Of a stretch of DNA of 64,000 nt, positions 1 through 8,681 are shown piece after piece. Position 1 is the stretch's first letter, and every line of letters begins with the position of its first letter. The stretch is taken from contig NZ_NNRM01000039.1 in assembly GCF_002252525.1 (NCBI RefSeq), forward strand, positions 186,001 through 250,000, in the 5' to 3' direction. A model generated the notes under the pieces. It had not been told where the DNA came from. It was given only the letters and a program-made list of their open reading frames with translations, and did no database searches. This DNA comes from Brucella pseudogrignonensis (lineage in GTDB: Bacteria; Pseudomonadota; Alphaproteobacteria; Rhizobiales; Rhizobiaceae). The position numbers and the translations under genes were made by a program.

Positions 1-1
1 G

Positions 2-916
2 GTCTATCAGGGTGCGCAAAAGGCATTTGATGCAGCCGGGCTCATCTCGGTTCCGGTGGCTGTGGACCAGCAGGGCATGGCCCTTGCTCCTATCATCAGC
101 GACCCCAAGCCGGGGCGGGGTGTTTTTGTGACGCCATCCCATCAGTTTCCGACCGGCACAACGCTTTCACTGAAGCGGCGACTGCAGCTGATAGACTGGG
201 CACAGCGTCACAACGCCTTCATTCTCGAAGATGACTATGACAGTGAATTTCATTATGTCGGAAAGCCCACCGCCTGTCTGCAGGGGCTCGATACCCATGA
301 CAGAACCCTCTATATCGGCACCTTCACCAAATCGCTGTTTCCCGGCCTGCGGATTGGCTATGCGGTGCTGCCGCAGAGCCTGGTAAAGCCAATGACCGCC
401 GCCCGCACATTGCTTGACGGGCACAGCGCGTCGATCGCCCAATACACGCTCGCACGCTTCATCGAAGGCGGACATTTCGGCATTCATATCCGCAGCATGC
501 GGCGTATCTATGCCCAGAGACTGGTGGCATTGCAGCAGCTGGTTGACCGGCACCTCTCGGAATTCGTCATCCCACAGGTACCCGCAGGCGGATTGCAGCT
601 GCCCTGCATCCTGGCCTGCAATCTGTGCGAACAGACTGTCGTCGAGGCGGCCGCAAGGATCGGTATCGAATTGATTGGCCTGTCTTCACTGCACGCTGGC
701 ACCACCGATAGGAAGGGCTTTCTGATCGGCTTTGCAGCCTATACGCCTTTGCAACTCGAGGCGGCGACCCAGAAACTCGCGGCGCTGTTTCAATCCTTGA
801 CAAACAATCCGCATGCGCGGATGCCCGGCAATTCTGCCGGCGCGTTCGCCCCCCATTCGGGACGATCGCGCCCTCGCCGCGATGATCGCGGCTCCGACAA
901 CAAAGGCGGCAAATGA
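2..916 (+). CDS. MocR/PdxR-type regulator, aminotransferase domain (5' end missing)
   Basis: The reading frame is open to the left edge of the window, so the N-terminal GntR winged helix and part of the fold-type I domain are missing. What remains is the aminotransferase-like half: DDYDSEF and the PLP-lysine motif TFTKSLFPGLRIGY near the middle are characteristic of MocR regulators, which bind pyridoxal phosphate and usually control vitamin B6, GABA or amino-acid genes. The extreme C-terminus is a basic, low-complexity tail (roughly the last 35 residues) that looks like an extension beyond the domain. Its target genes cannot be read from this fragment. The gene downstream in the same direction is a dehalogenase-like hydrolase. 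Confidence 0.85.
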   Translation, partial: VYQGAQKAFDAAGLISVPVAVDQQGMALAPIISDPKPGRGVFVTPSHQFPTGTTLSLKRRLQLIDWAQRHNAFILEDDYDSEFHYVGKPTACLQGLDTHDRTLYIGTFTKSLFPGLRIGYAVLPQSLVKPMTAARTLLDGHSASIAQYTLARFIEGGHFGIHIRSMRRIYAQRLVALQQLVDRHLSEFVIPQVPAGGLQLPCILACNLCEQTVVEAAARIGIELIGLSSLHAGTTDRKGFLIGFAAYTPLQLEAATQKLAALFQSLTNNPHARMPGNSAGAFAPHSGRSRPRRDDRGSDNKGGK

Positions 917-1036
917 ACCAGAGCCCAAAGGCCCGCCGCGTTTCGTTCCCGCACCTATTCGCCGGCAATGCGGCGATCAAGCAATTTCATGCTATCAGAC
1001 GCGGTACAGGGATCTAACAACAACCGGTGGCGGACC

Positions 1037-1963
1037 ATGCAATTGGCAAGACAACAACTCTTTCCGGATTTCAAGATGCAGGATGTGCAAACCAAAGCTG
1101 TTCGCTTTGCGGTGATGTCGGCCGGACAAGGCCTGCCGATCCTGCTGCTGCACGGCTATCCGCAAACCATGGCCGCCTGGCACAGGATCGCGCCCGCGCT
1201 GGCTTTGTCGCATCAGGTTATTGTCGCGGACCTGCCCGGTTATGGTCGCAGCCGGATCACCGCTGACGCTCAAGGAGCCGGTTCAAAACGCCGTATGGCC
1301 GCAAGCCTGGTGGAGATGATGCAAGCCCTTGGCCATCAGCGTTTCGTGGTCTGCGGCCATGATCGCGGTGGACGCGTCGCCTATCGCATGGCACTCGATT
1401 ATCCTGACATGGTGCTGGGCCTGATCTCGGTGACCGTCGTCCCCACCCCAGAAATGTGGGAGGGGGCCAGCAAAGCCTTCGGTATGGGCGCCTGGCACTG
1501 GTTCATGCTCGCCCAGCCCGAACCACTGCCGGAAACACTGCTGTCGGGCGATCCGGGCTTCATCATCGATGCGACCCTGGCAAAAATGGCCGGCAGCCTC
1601 GATCAGTTGCATCCCCTCGCCCTTGCCGATTATCGGCAGGCCTTCCGCGACCCTGTGGTGCGGCATGGCATCTGCGAAGACTATCGCGCCGCAGCAGGGA
1701 TCGATGAAATAGATGATCTTAATGATCGCGCGGCAGGACGGCGGATCACCGCCCCGGTGCTGGTTTTGTGGGAACAGGGCCGAACCTATGGCGGCAACAG
1801 GCAACCGCTCGCCATCTGGAATGACTGGGCCAACGATGTTACCGGGCAAGGCCTCTCCGGCGGTCACTTGCTTCCGGAACTGGCCCCGGAAGCACTGCTA
1901 GCGCAGATGAGACTGTTCCTCTCCCGGCATGAACAGGCCTTTGCGCATCATTGCAGCGGCTGA
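1037..1963 (+). CDS. Alpha/beta hydrolase, fluoroacetate/haloacetate dehalogenase family
   Basis: Protein of 308 residues, about the length of known fluoroacetate dehalogenases. With the start at 1037 the nucleophile motif is GHDRGGR, giving Asp109, Arg110 and Arg113, almost the same numbering as the family's Asp/Arg/Arg triad. The cap pair His-Trp lies in the segment WHWFMLAQPEPLPE, and the catalytic histidine is in SGGHLLPELAPE near the C-terminus. An Asp rather than Ser nucleophile, plus the His-Trp halide pocket, argues for C-halogen (or C-F) bond hydrolysis rather than esterase activity. Substrate is inferred, not proven. A longer reading from 968 is possible, but 1037 matches the family's N-terminal LFPxF segment. 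It is followed after about 130 bp by an ABC importer that could be co-expressed. Confidence 0.8.
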   Translation: MQLARQQLFPDFKMQDVQTKAVRFAVMSAGQGLPILLLHGYPQTMAAWHRIAPALALSHQVIVADLPGYGRSRITADAQGAGSKRRMAASLVEMMQALGHQRFVVCGHDRGGRVAYRMALDYPDMVLGLISVTVVPTPEMWEGASKAFGMGAWHWFMLAQPEPLPETLLSGDPGFIIDATLAKMAGSLDQLHPLALADYRQAFRDPVVRHGICEDYRAAAGIDEIDDLNDRAAGRRITAPVLVLWEQGRTYGGNRQPLAIWNDWANDVTGQGLSGGHLLPELAPEALLAQMRLFLSRHEQAFAHHCSG

Positions 1964-2095
1964 AAATGCGCATCGTCCCTGTCATGGAAAACAAGCCGGG
2001 AAGGCTAGATGGAAGAGACGTAATAAAATTTTGTTTGCCGGGCCGCGCAGAGAAATCTAAACCATGCGCAGACCGAACAGCACAGGAGCGCCCGC

Positions 2096-3118
2096 ATGGA
2101 TTTGTCCCCAACCCGCCGACAGGCCCTGATCGGACTGAGTGCTATCGGCGCCAGCGTGGTGCTGGGCTCGCCCGTCCGCGCCGCCACCCGCAATCTTGCC
2201 GTTCTGCATCTGGCAAGCCATGCTCCCAGCTATATCGCCTTTGAGCGTGGCTATTTCAAAGATGCCGGGCTCGATATCGCACTGAAATTCTTCGAAGCCG
2301 CCCAACCCATGGCGGTGGCGATCGCATCGGGGGATGCGGATTTCGGGGTCACCGCCATGAGCGGCGGTCTGATCAGCCTGGCGGACAAGGGTGCAATCAA
2401 GGTGATTGGCGGCGCGCTTTGCGAGGAACAAGGCATCACCGGCAATATCATCCTTGCCTCCAACAAGGCTTATGATGGCGGCCTCACCGATCCCTCCAGG
2501 CTCGCCGGGCATAGTTTCGGCATCACCACCGCGGGATCCTCGTTCCATTTCATGGCGCACAAGATTGCAAAAGCCAACAATATTGCGCTTTCCGACATTC
2601 AATTGCGGCCGTTGCAAAAGCTCGGCGCGGTGGTTGGTGCCCTGTCGACGGGCCAGATCGACGCCTGGGCCATCCAGCCCAATGTCGCCAGAAAGCTCAT
2701 CCGTGACGGTGCCGCCAAGCAGATCGGCCTTGTTGCTGATTATGCGCCGGACTATCAGGTGACGACCGCTTTTACCTCAACCCGCAATGCCAGCGATCAA
2801 CGCGCCATGACCGAGGCTTTCGTCAAAGCCTATTCACGGGCCATTGACGACTATAATGCCGCCTTTGTCGACAATCACACCGATGATGCAGCCCGCGATG
2901 ATCTCGCGCGGATCGTGCATAAATATGTCGAGAGCGACAGCCCGTTTGAGACAGCACGACAGAACCTGGTTGATGGGGCCATGCGCATCAACAAGGGGCT
3001 TGCTCTCTCCCTGTCCAGCTGTATCGAACAACTCGACTGGTTTCGCGCCGAAGGCATGGTCAAGGAAGCGGTGACAAAGGAAAAGCTTTTCGACACCTCC
3101 TTTGTCAAAACAATCTAA
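2096..3118 (+). CDS. ABC transporter substrate-binding protein, NrtA/SsuA/TauA type
   Basis: 340-residue periplasmic binding protein of the nitrate/sulfonate/taurine/pyrimidine-precursor group. The N-terminus TRRQALIGLSAIGASVVLG followed by an alanine-rich cleavage region looks like a twin-arginine (Tat) signal peptide. The mature part begins with the LAVLHLASHAPSYIAFERGYF segment typical of this family, where the ligand pocket lies between two lobes. It is followed by its ATPase (3213) and permease (3973) on the same strand, so the three form one importer. The ligand cannot be named: these proteins bind sulfonates, nitrate, HMP or small aromatics. The nearby dehalogenase raises the possibility of a halogenated organic acid, which is only an inference. 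Confidence 0.85.
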   Translation: MDLSPTRRQALIGLSAIGASVVLGSPVRAATRNLAVLHLASHAPSYIAFERGYFKDAGLDIALKFFEAAQPMAVAIASGDADFGVTAMSGGLISLADKGAIKVIGGALCEEQGITGNIILASNKAYDGGLTDPSRLAGHSFGITTAGSSFHFMAHKIAKANNIALSDIQLRPLQKLGAVVGALSTGQIDAWAIQPNVARKLIRDGAAKQIGLVADYAPDYQVTTAFTSTRNASDQRAMTEAFVKAYSRAIDDYNAAFVDNHTDDAARDDLARIVHKYVESDSPFETARQNLVDGAMRINKGLALSLSSCIEQLDWFRAEGMVKEAVTKEKLFDTSFVKTI

Positions 3119-3212
3119 CAAGGTGATGCCGCAACGCTTGATTGGCGGCAGATCGATCAGGATCAGCCAGCAACAGCCTGGCGGATCAGCGCGTTTCGGT
3201 GTGGGGAGTTAA

Positions 3213-3980
3213 ATGGATCTGCTGCTTGAAAACATCAGCCATAGCTATGGCCCGGTTGAAGTCCTCAAGGACCTGTCGTTGCGGATACCAAACGGACAGA
3301 TTGTCTGCGTGATCGGACCTTCGGGCTGCGGGAAATCGACATTGCTGCGTTTCCTGGGTGGACTTGAGCGTCCGACCGCCGGCAAGGTGCTGGCAGTTGG
3401 AACGCCGCCGTCAGACTCGCTCAACCCGCTCACTTATGTCTTTCAGCATTTTGCCTTGCTGCCCTGGCGCAGCGTCGAAGGCAACATCCGACTGGTGCTT
3501 GAGGATCACCCGATCAGTCGCGCGGAAACCGAGCAGATCATCAGCAATGTGCTCAAACGGACCCGGCTCGTCGACTTCCGCAAGGCTCTGCCCAAGCAGC
3601 TCTCGGGCGGGATGCGTCAGCGCGTGGCGATTGCCCGCGCTCTGGCGGTACGGCCGGCGGTGATGCTGATGGATGAGCCCCTGTCGGCCCTTGACAGTCA
3701 GACACGCGAATTGCTGATGGACGACCTGGTCACATTGTGGAGCCGCCAACCTTTCACATCCGTCTATGTCACCCACAATCTCAATGAAGCGGTTCGGCTC
3801 GGTCATCGCGTGGTTGTGCTGTCGCGGCGCCCGGGAACAATCCGTGAGATCGTCGACATCGATATTCCATTGGGCGAGCGCCGGCTTGGCAATCCCGTGC
3901 TGGAAGAAAAGCAAAAGCAACTCTGGGAATTGATGCGGGCGGAGGCCGAGGCCGCAGATCAGGAGCTCATTCATGGTTGA
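3213..3980 (+). CDS. ABC transporter ATP-binding protein (SsuB/NrtD/TauB type)
   Basis: 255-residue nucleotide-binding subunit that powers the importer. The Walker A motif is GPSGCGKST, the ABC signature is LSGGMRQRVAIARAL, the Walker B is VMLMDEPLSALD, and the switch histidine is in YVTHNLNEA. The GGGGAG sequence upstream of the ATG at 3213 is a good ribosome-binding site. The 3' end overlaps the permease gene by 8 bases, which suggests translational coupling. The spacing from the binding-protein gene is about 95 bp. Confidence 0.92.
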   Translation: MDLLLENISHSYGPVEVLKDLSLRIPNGQIVCVIGPSGCGKSTLLRFLGGLERPTAGKVLAVGTPPSDSLNPLTYVFQHFALLPWRSVEGNIRLVLEDHPISRAETEQIISNVLKRTRLVDFRKALPKQLSGGMRQRVAIARALAVRPAVMLMDEPLSALDSQTRELLMDDLVTLWSRQPFTSVYVTHNLNEAVRLGHRVVVLSRRPGTIREIVDIDIPLGERRLGNPVLEEKQKQLWELMRAEAEAADQELIHG

Positions 3981-4794
3981 AATCGCCCCGCTCAAGCAAC
4001 AAGCACAGATCGTGCGTCCGGTGCCGTTTCGCGGGGGCGGCTTCGCACCCCGACCGGTTCGCCATGTCGCGCTCATTCTGTTCATTGCCCTCATCGCGCT
4101 GGCCGAAGTCGGAACACGTGTTGGTTTTATTTCCAATCTGACGCTGCCAGGCCCTTCCGCCGTCCTCGAAACATTTGTCCAGCTCTGGCAGACGGGTCTG
4201 TTATGGCAGCATCTGTTGCCATCGCTGCGCCGCCTCCTTGTGGGCGCCAGCCTTGGCATTGCAGCCGGCGTCAGCCTTGGTGTGATGATCGGTCTGTTCA
4301 GCCATGTGCGCGCCGGTCTGGTACCGCTCGTTGCCGCCTTGTTTCCGATCCCGAAAATCGCGCTGCTGCCGCTGTTTGTCATTTGGTTCGGCATTGACGA
4401 GATGTCAAAATATATGCTCATCGCCTTCGGAACATTCACCCCGACGGTCGTTGCGACCTATGGTGCGGTCGACAATGTCGATCGCTCCCTTATCCGTATG
4501 GGCCAGAGCTTCGGCCTGGGCTGGTGGTCGATCGTCCGCAAGATCGTGCTGCCCGGCGCCTTCCCTGCCATCCTGTCAGGTTTGCGGGTGTCGATCTCCA
4601 TCGCCATCATCCTTCTGGTCGCCGCTGAAATGCTGGGCGCGCAGTTCGGCATCGGTTCCTACATTCTGGAAGCCGGATCGCTCTATGATCTCGAAAAGCT
4701 GTTTGCCGGTGTAACCATCCTCTCGCTGCTGGGTCTGATTGTCAACGCCATCATCACACAGATCGAAAGACATTTCCTGAACTGGCGTGGTTGA
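3973..4794 (+). CDS. ABC transporter permease (SsuC/TauC type)
   Basis: 273-residue inner-membrane permease of the BPD_transp_1 family. Hydrophobic helices are visible from about residue 33 (LILFIALIALAEVG) onward, and the cytoplasmic coupling segment is at GQSFGLGWWSIVRKIVLPGAFPAILSGLRVS (the EAA-type loop). It overlaps the ATPase gene and ends the operon. The next gene, alanine dehydrogenase, is convergent, with 135 bases between the stops and no obvious strong terminator. Confidence 0.9.
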   Translation: MVEIAPLKQQAQIVRPVPFRGGGFAPRPVRHVALILFIALIALAEVGTRVGFISNLTLPGPSAVLETFVQLWQTGLLWQHLLPSLRRLLVGASLGIAAGVSLGVMIGLFSHVRAGLVPLVAALFPIPKIALLPLFVIWFGIDEMSKYMLIAFGTFTPTVVATYGAVDNVDRSLIRMGQSFGLGWWSIVRKIVLPGAFPAILSGLRVSISIAIILLVAAEMLGAQFGIGSYILEAGSLYDLEKLFAGVTILSLLGLIVNAIITQIERHFLNWRG

Positions 4795-4929
4795 TCTTTC
4801 GATCATGCCTGCCTTCAGCCCGCCTCGGAAAGCCCGCTTCAGAAGGAAGGGACGACAGGCGAGCTATGAAGTCAAAATCTGCCGCACCCCGCAGACCTCG
4901 TTGCAACAAGGCCTGTGGGGTTCGATCCC

Positions 4930-6048
4930 TCATGCGACATTGAGCACCGTTTCCGCTGCATAGGCCTGATAACCGAGGGCTTCCGCCACCGGTCCGTTGG
5001 TAATCCGCCCCCGATGGACATTCAGCCCATTGCGCAAATGCCTGTCCTCGGCAAGCGCACGCAACCCCCGGTCAGCGAGCGCAAGCCCGTGACGCAGCGT
5101 GGCATTGTTAAGCGCATGGGCTGCAGTAACCGGCACCGCACCGGGCATATTGGCCACACAATAATGCAGAATTCCCTCCACCAGATAGGTCGGGTCAGAA
5201 TGCGTGGTCGGCCTGGAGGTTTCACAACAACCGCCCTGATCAATCGCCACATCGACGATGACCGCGCCAGTTTTCATGCCCGACAACATGTCATGGCTGA
5301 CCAGTTTGGGGGCGGCTGCGCCCGGTATCAGCACGGCGCCGATCACCAGATCCGCCGCAAAGACCTCATCCTCAATCGCCTGCAGACTGGCATAACGCGT
5401 ATGCACACGTCCCGCCAGCAAATCATCGAGCTGGCGCAGACGCGGCAGAGAACGGTCGAGAATGGTGACATCGGACCCGAGTCCGACGGCCATCCGGGCC
5501 GCATGCAATCCGACCACCCCGCCGCCGATGATGGTGGTCTTGGCTGGCAGCACGCCCGGCACGCCACCCAGCAGGATGCCGCGTCCACCATTGGCTTTCT
5601 GTAACGCAGTCGCGCCCGCTTGAATGGACAGTCGGCCGGCCACTTCCGACATCGGCGCCAGCAGGGGCAAACCACCACGATCATCGGTCACCGTTTCATA
5701 GGCGATGGCTGTCACACCCGATGAAAGCAAACCCTTGGTCTGCTCTTTATCAGGAGCCAGGTGCAGATAGGTGTAAAGGATCTGGCCCTCGCGCAGTTGT
5801 TCCCATTCTTCGGGCTGCGGCTCTTTCACCTTCACGATCATGTCGCATTTTGAGAAGATTTCCTGCGAGGACGCGACGATCCGCGCGCCGGCTGCACTGT
5901 AATTGGCGTCATCGGCGCCGATGCCGGCTCCGGCGCTGGTTTCCACCAGGACATCATGGCCATGGGCCACGTAGTCACGCACTGCATCGGGGGTCAGCCC
6001 AACACGATATTCATGGTTCTTGATTTCCTTCGGGCAACCGACACGCAT
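4930..6048 (-). CDS. ald: Alanine dehydrogenase
   Basis: 372-residue NAD-dependent L-alanine dehydrogenase (L-alanine to pyruvate plus ammonia). The start [20 protein letters not shown] matches the family N-terminus, including the substrate-binding Arg and the KEIK motif, and is preceded by GAGAGGAACGTCT; an upstream in-frame extension to 6150 is not needed. The Rossmann motif [20 protein letters not shown] and the segment YLHLAPD, with the catalytic His, are present. It is transcribed divergently from an Lrp-type regulator (6205), the classic rhizobial ald/aldR arrangement, so alanine-responsive control through the 156-bp intergenic region is likely. Confidence 0.96.
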   Translation of the reverse strand: MRVGCPKEIKNHEYRVGLTPDAVRDYVAHGHDVLVETSAGAGIGADDANYSAAGARIVASSQEIFSKCDMIVKVKEPQPEEWEQLREGQILYTYLHLAPDKEQTKGLLSSGVTAIAYETVTDDRGGLPLLAPMSEVAGRLSIQAGATALQKANGGRGILLGGVPGVLPAKTTIIGGGVVGLHAARMAVGLGSDVTILDRSLPRLRQLDDLLAGRVHTRYASLQAIEDEVFAADLVIGAVLIPGAAAPKLVSHDMLSGMKTGAVIVDVAIDQGGCCETSRPTTHSDPTYLVEGILHYCVANMPGAVPVTAAHALNNATLRHGLALADRGLRALAEDRHLRNGLNVHRGRITNGPVAEALGYQAYAAETVLNVA

Positions 6049-6204
6049 AGACGTTCCTCTCTGTTCGCCCACGTTCTGTGGGTCATTATCCATTCTGAAA
6101 TCAAACCATCTCCAGCACGCAATGTCCTTGCAAAGAGGATTTGCAACCATCGGTATTCTGGTGGATTATTGCGTACCCAGCCCTTTGTTTCGAAGGTTCT
6201 TCGA

Positions 6205-6675
6205 ATGAGCACTCTTGATCCGATTGATCTTGCAATCCTCAGGACCTTGCAGGCCAATGCCCGTATCACCAATGCGGAGCTTGCAGAAAAAGTCGGTCTG
6301 TCGCCATCTGCTTGTTCGCGCCGGCTCGACAGTCTGGAAAAGAACCAGATCATTGCCGGCTATCACGCTCGCCTGTCACCCAAAGCTCTGGATTATCGGA
6401 TGATCGCGATTGTCCATATTTCCTTGTCGGGCCAGTTTACCAAAACCCTCGCCGAGTTCGAGGCCGCAGTCAAACGGTGCCCCAATGTGCTGGTCTGCTA
6501 TCTGATGTCGGGGGAATATGATTACATCCTGCGGGTCGCAGCAAAAGATCTCGAAGACTACGAACGCATTCACCGCGACTGGCTGTCCGCGCTGCCGCAT
6601 GTGGTCAAGATCAATTCAAGCTTCGCTTTGCGGGAGATCGTCGACCGGCCCTATGTCGGACCTCATCAGACTTAA
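6205..6675 (+). CDS. aldR: Lrp/AsnC family regulator, probable AldR
   Basis: 156-residue leucine-responsive-type regulator. An N-terminal helix-turn-helix (residues about 5-50: DPIDLAILRTLQANARITNAELAEKVGLSPSACSRRLDSLE) is followed by a RAM ligand-binding domain. The start ATG at 6205 gives the standard family N-terminus; the frame is open further upstream but crosses ald's control region. Its divergent position relative to ald indicates that it activates alanine dehydrogenase in response to alanine, as known for AldR proteins; that role is inferred from context. Confidence 0.92.
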   Translation: MSTLDPIDLAILRTLQANARITNAELAEKVGLSPSACSRRLDSLEKNQIIAGYHARLSPKALDYRMIAIVHISLSGQFTKTLAEFEAAVKRCPNVLVCYLMSGEYDYILRVAAKDLEDYERIHRDWLSALPHVVKINSSFALREIVDRPYVGPHQT

Positions 6676-6694
6676 GAGCGTCATAGGGCAAGAA

Positions 6695-6720
6695 AGAGCC
6701 CGGCGCGGGCGACGGGCTCT
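6695..6720. terminator. Hairpin between convergent aldR and KGG-like gene
   Basis: AGAGCCCG (6695-6702) pairs perfectly with CGGGCTCT (6713-6720) around a 10-base loop. It sits between two convergent stop codons (6675 and 6732). On the minus strand the stem is followed by TTTCTTG, so it probably works best as a terminator for the minus-strand gene. Confidence 0.6.
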
Positions 6721-6731
6721 CCCGAGACAAC

Positions 6732-6893
6732 TTACTTTTTGTCGTTTGACTGGCTGGATTTGCCCGTCTGGCCACTGCCAGACTTCTTCTCTTCATTCTT
6801 ATGGCTCTGCTCGCCAGCCTTGACATGCTGTTCGTGGCTTCCGCCTTGCTTGCCAGAAGCCTGTTTCTTGTTATCCTGCTGATTGTTCGCCAT
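6732..6893 (-). CDS. Small hydrophilic KGG-like stress protein
   Basis: 53-residue, very polar protein made of Gln, Asn, Lys, Gly and Ser with the pattern GKQGGSHEQHVKAGEQSHKN. This resembles the 'stress-induced KGG' small-protein family, which begins MANN and carries repeated KGG-type turns. The start at 6893 is chosen because GGAGG lies 7 bases upstream; the ATG at 6899 would touch that site. No membrane segment and no cysteines. Upstream on the minus strand is a weak EcfG-like promoter (GAAAC-N16-GGTT, 6933-6957), consistent with general-stress control. Probably intrinsically disordered; molecular function unknown. Confidence 0.7.
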   Translation of the reverse strand: MANNQQDNKKQASGKQGGSHEQHVKAGEQSHKNEEKKSGSGQTGKSSQSNDKK

Positions 6894-7055
6894 GGTCATT
6901 CCTCCACATGTACCGGAATGGTACGGCGTCCTAACCGGGGCGATCAGAAAAAGTTTCACCCGCAACGCCTGAATGTCATGCAACGTACCAAACGAACTCT
7001 GAGCAGCTTCGCGCCGCGTTGTCGTCGGTCTTCAGCCTTGTCCGCAGGCTGGAGA

Positions 7056-7463
7056 TCAGGGCTTCTCGCCAAGCATTTGCAAAGCCTCCCGATAGCCTCT
7101 GCTGCGCTCCGCGTCCTCGCGGTGAAGACGCAGATTATCCCGCAAATCGGCGATCTTGACCGGTCGGGCAATTGGATTGGAGCAGGCACGCTTCACAAAG
7201 AGCAGATGGTCTTCATCATCGCGACGCGTGATGGCATTGAGCGCTAAGACAATATCGTCATCAAAGCCAAAGGAATAAATATCATTCAGTGATGTCGCCT
7301 TATGCTCAATCATATCATGCATGACAGCAAGTATCTGTGTTTCCCTTGTGGTCTGCGCCATCATCACCCGCAAGGCATGCAGGATATAGGGATCCCCGTT
7401 GCAATCCTTCTGATCCATATGGGCGGCTGCGGCAACCGCGATCGCTGTTTCCAGATTACTCAA
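7056..7463 (-). CDS. HD-domain protein, RelA/SpoT hydrolase-like, stand-alone
   Basis: 135-residue protein corresponding only to the N-terminal HD (hydrolase) domain of RelA/SpoT proteins. The metal-binding set is visible as His29 (YILHALRV), His49-Asp50 (AVMHDMIE) and Asp106 (KIADLRDN). There is no synthetase, TGS or ACT domain. A TTG start at 7463 is preferred because GGAGAG lies just upstream and the first helix (LSNLETAIAVAAAAH) matches the family. An upstream in-frame start at 7523 would add 20 proline/glutamine-rich residues. By family it could hydrolyse (p)ppGpp like small Mesh1-type enzymes or another nucleotide; that is inference. Confidence 0.75.
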   Translation of the reverse strand: MSNLETAIAVAAAAHMDQKDCNGDPYILHALRVMMAQTTRETQILAVMHDMIEHKATSLNDIYSFGFDDDIVLALNAITRRDDEDHLLFVKRACSNPIARPVKIADLRDNLRLHREDAERSRGYREALQMLGEKP

Positions 7464-7698
7464 TTGTCTCTCCTGCCCGACGGCTTGTTGGGGTGGCACT
7501 GCTTGCTGCGGCCGATAACACAATCCTCAGCAAAGATAAATTTGCCAGAGCGAGCGGCACAAAAACCGACTGTTTCAAACATTCCGTGACTCCTGCTCAA
7601 AAAAGCGTATAGTCGTCGCATCGTCACCAATACGAATATGTAGGCGGTGACGGCTAAGGGTTATTTGTGCTCTTGCCTGCTAGCAAGGAGGAGCACGG

Positions 7699-8001
7699 AT
7701 GGTACTCCCCAATCATGCATGCAGCCATCTCGAAGATGATTTGCTCGACAATTCCCTAATCGATAATGATCTGTGCTTGATGCTTGGCCGGCGAGCCGAA
7801 CATTATTCACCCGGGCGTCGCATGCAAAATCGCATTGTCGAAGCAACGATCGCGCGGCTGATCGACTCTCCCCAACAATTATCGGAAGGTGACCCCGACC
7901 GGGTGCTGTTTGCCGTGCTGCATCAGGTTGCTGTCGATCTTCTGCAGATGCCGATACCATTGTTGGGCTTTCCAGAGGACGCGGCTGAGGCTGCGGAATG
8001 A
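7699..8001 (+). CDS. Hypothetical protein, 100 aa
   Basis: 100-residue acidic protein with no family recognised. It is supported as a gene by a strong AGGAGGAG ribosome-binding site upstream of the ATG at 7699 and by even codon use. The sequence is mostly helical by eye, with an LxxR/RIVEATIARLID stretch in the middle and an acidic-alanine end. It is transcribed divergently from the HD-domain gene (about 235 bp between starts), so the two may share a control region. Confidence 0.6.
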   Translation: MVLPNHACSHLEDDLLDNSLIDNDLCLMLGRRAEHYSPGRRMQNRIVEATIARLIDSPQQLSEGDPDRVLFAVLHQVAVDLLQMPIPLLGFPEDAAEAAE

Positions 8002-8139
8002 ATCTGCGTTAGAACCCTCAGCCATGGTGCCCGCGCGAAGCTTGCAATTGATCAAAGGTTGTTCGGAATAAACCAAAGTCCGACATGACCCACCAACGGC
8101 TTAATGGTAGAAAACTCCCCTCAACCCAGGGGGGAAGAA

Positions 8140-8331
8140 ATGGGACACGATGCTGATCTGCACAAATCAGAAATTTTGAACGCATTGCTGGCGCAAGCAA
8201 AAGATGCAACTGCGGCCCGCAATGAATTTCCACGCGCAAACTGGCTCGACCGGATGCCGGCGAGTTATTTTTCTGCATTGGCGGGTTGTTGTATCCTCGC
8301 TACACTGTTTCTCATCACCACACTTGTTTGA
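8140..8331 (+). CDS. Small single-pass membrane protein, 63 aa
   Basis: 63-residue protein with a polar N-terminal half and one hydrophobic C-terminal segment (YFSALAGCCILATLFLITTLV), so it is probably tail-anchored in the inner membrane. The ATG at 8140 is preferred over the in-frame ATG at 8104 because GGGGGGAAGAA directly precedes it. No family recognised. The following 350 bases up to the response regulator hold no convincing gene. Confidence 0.5.
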   Translation: MGHDADLHKSEILNALLAQAKDATAARNEFPRANWLDRMPASYFSALAGCCILATLFLITTLV

Positions 8332-8681
8332 CAGCCGGCTCGCGCTTTTTTGGTGACCACAACATAGGCACTCAGCCAGGTTTGATCCCTTCTGATCTCG
8401 CAGTGGTGGCTGCACGACATCCCCATAGGGCCGCGCGACGCTTGAGCGCCCGATGCACACACGCCAACCGCGCGCGCCGCTGCCTACACCCGGTCAGCAA
8501 CAGGATGGCGTAACAAACGGGACCAATAATTTCCCAAAACTGATTTGCACTCTCGGCACCCCAGCCCCTTTTCATCGCGCCATCGTCGATCATGGCCTGC
8601 GCAATCCCATGACCTGCAACTATTCATCCATCACTATCGGTGATAATGCAGCCAGCAGCGCAGCAAAGGAATAACAGGTCG

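Noticed and set aside
4794-4930. Possible inverted repeat between the permease and ald stops
   Set aside because: Only short imperfect pairings could be found, so no terminator is claimed.
4915-4935. GTTCGATCC-like T-loop sequence suggesting a tRNA
   Set aside because: No acceptor, D- or anticodon stem can be folded around it, and it overlaps the 3' end of ald.
4915-5604. 229-codon plus frame within ald
   Set aside because: Antisense shadow of alanine dehydrogenase, which has clear family motifs.
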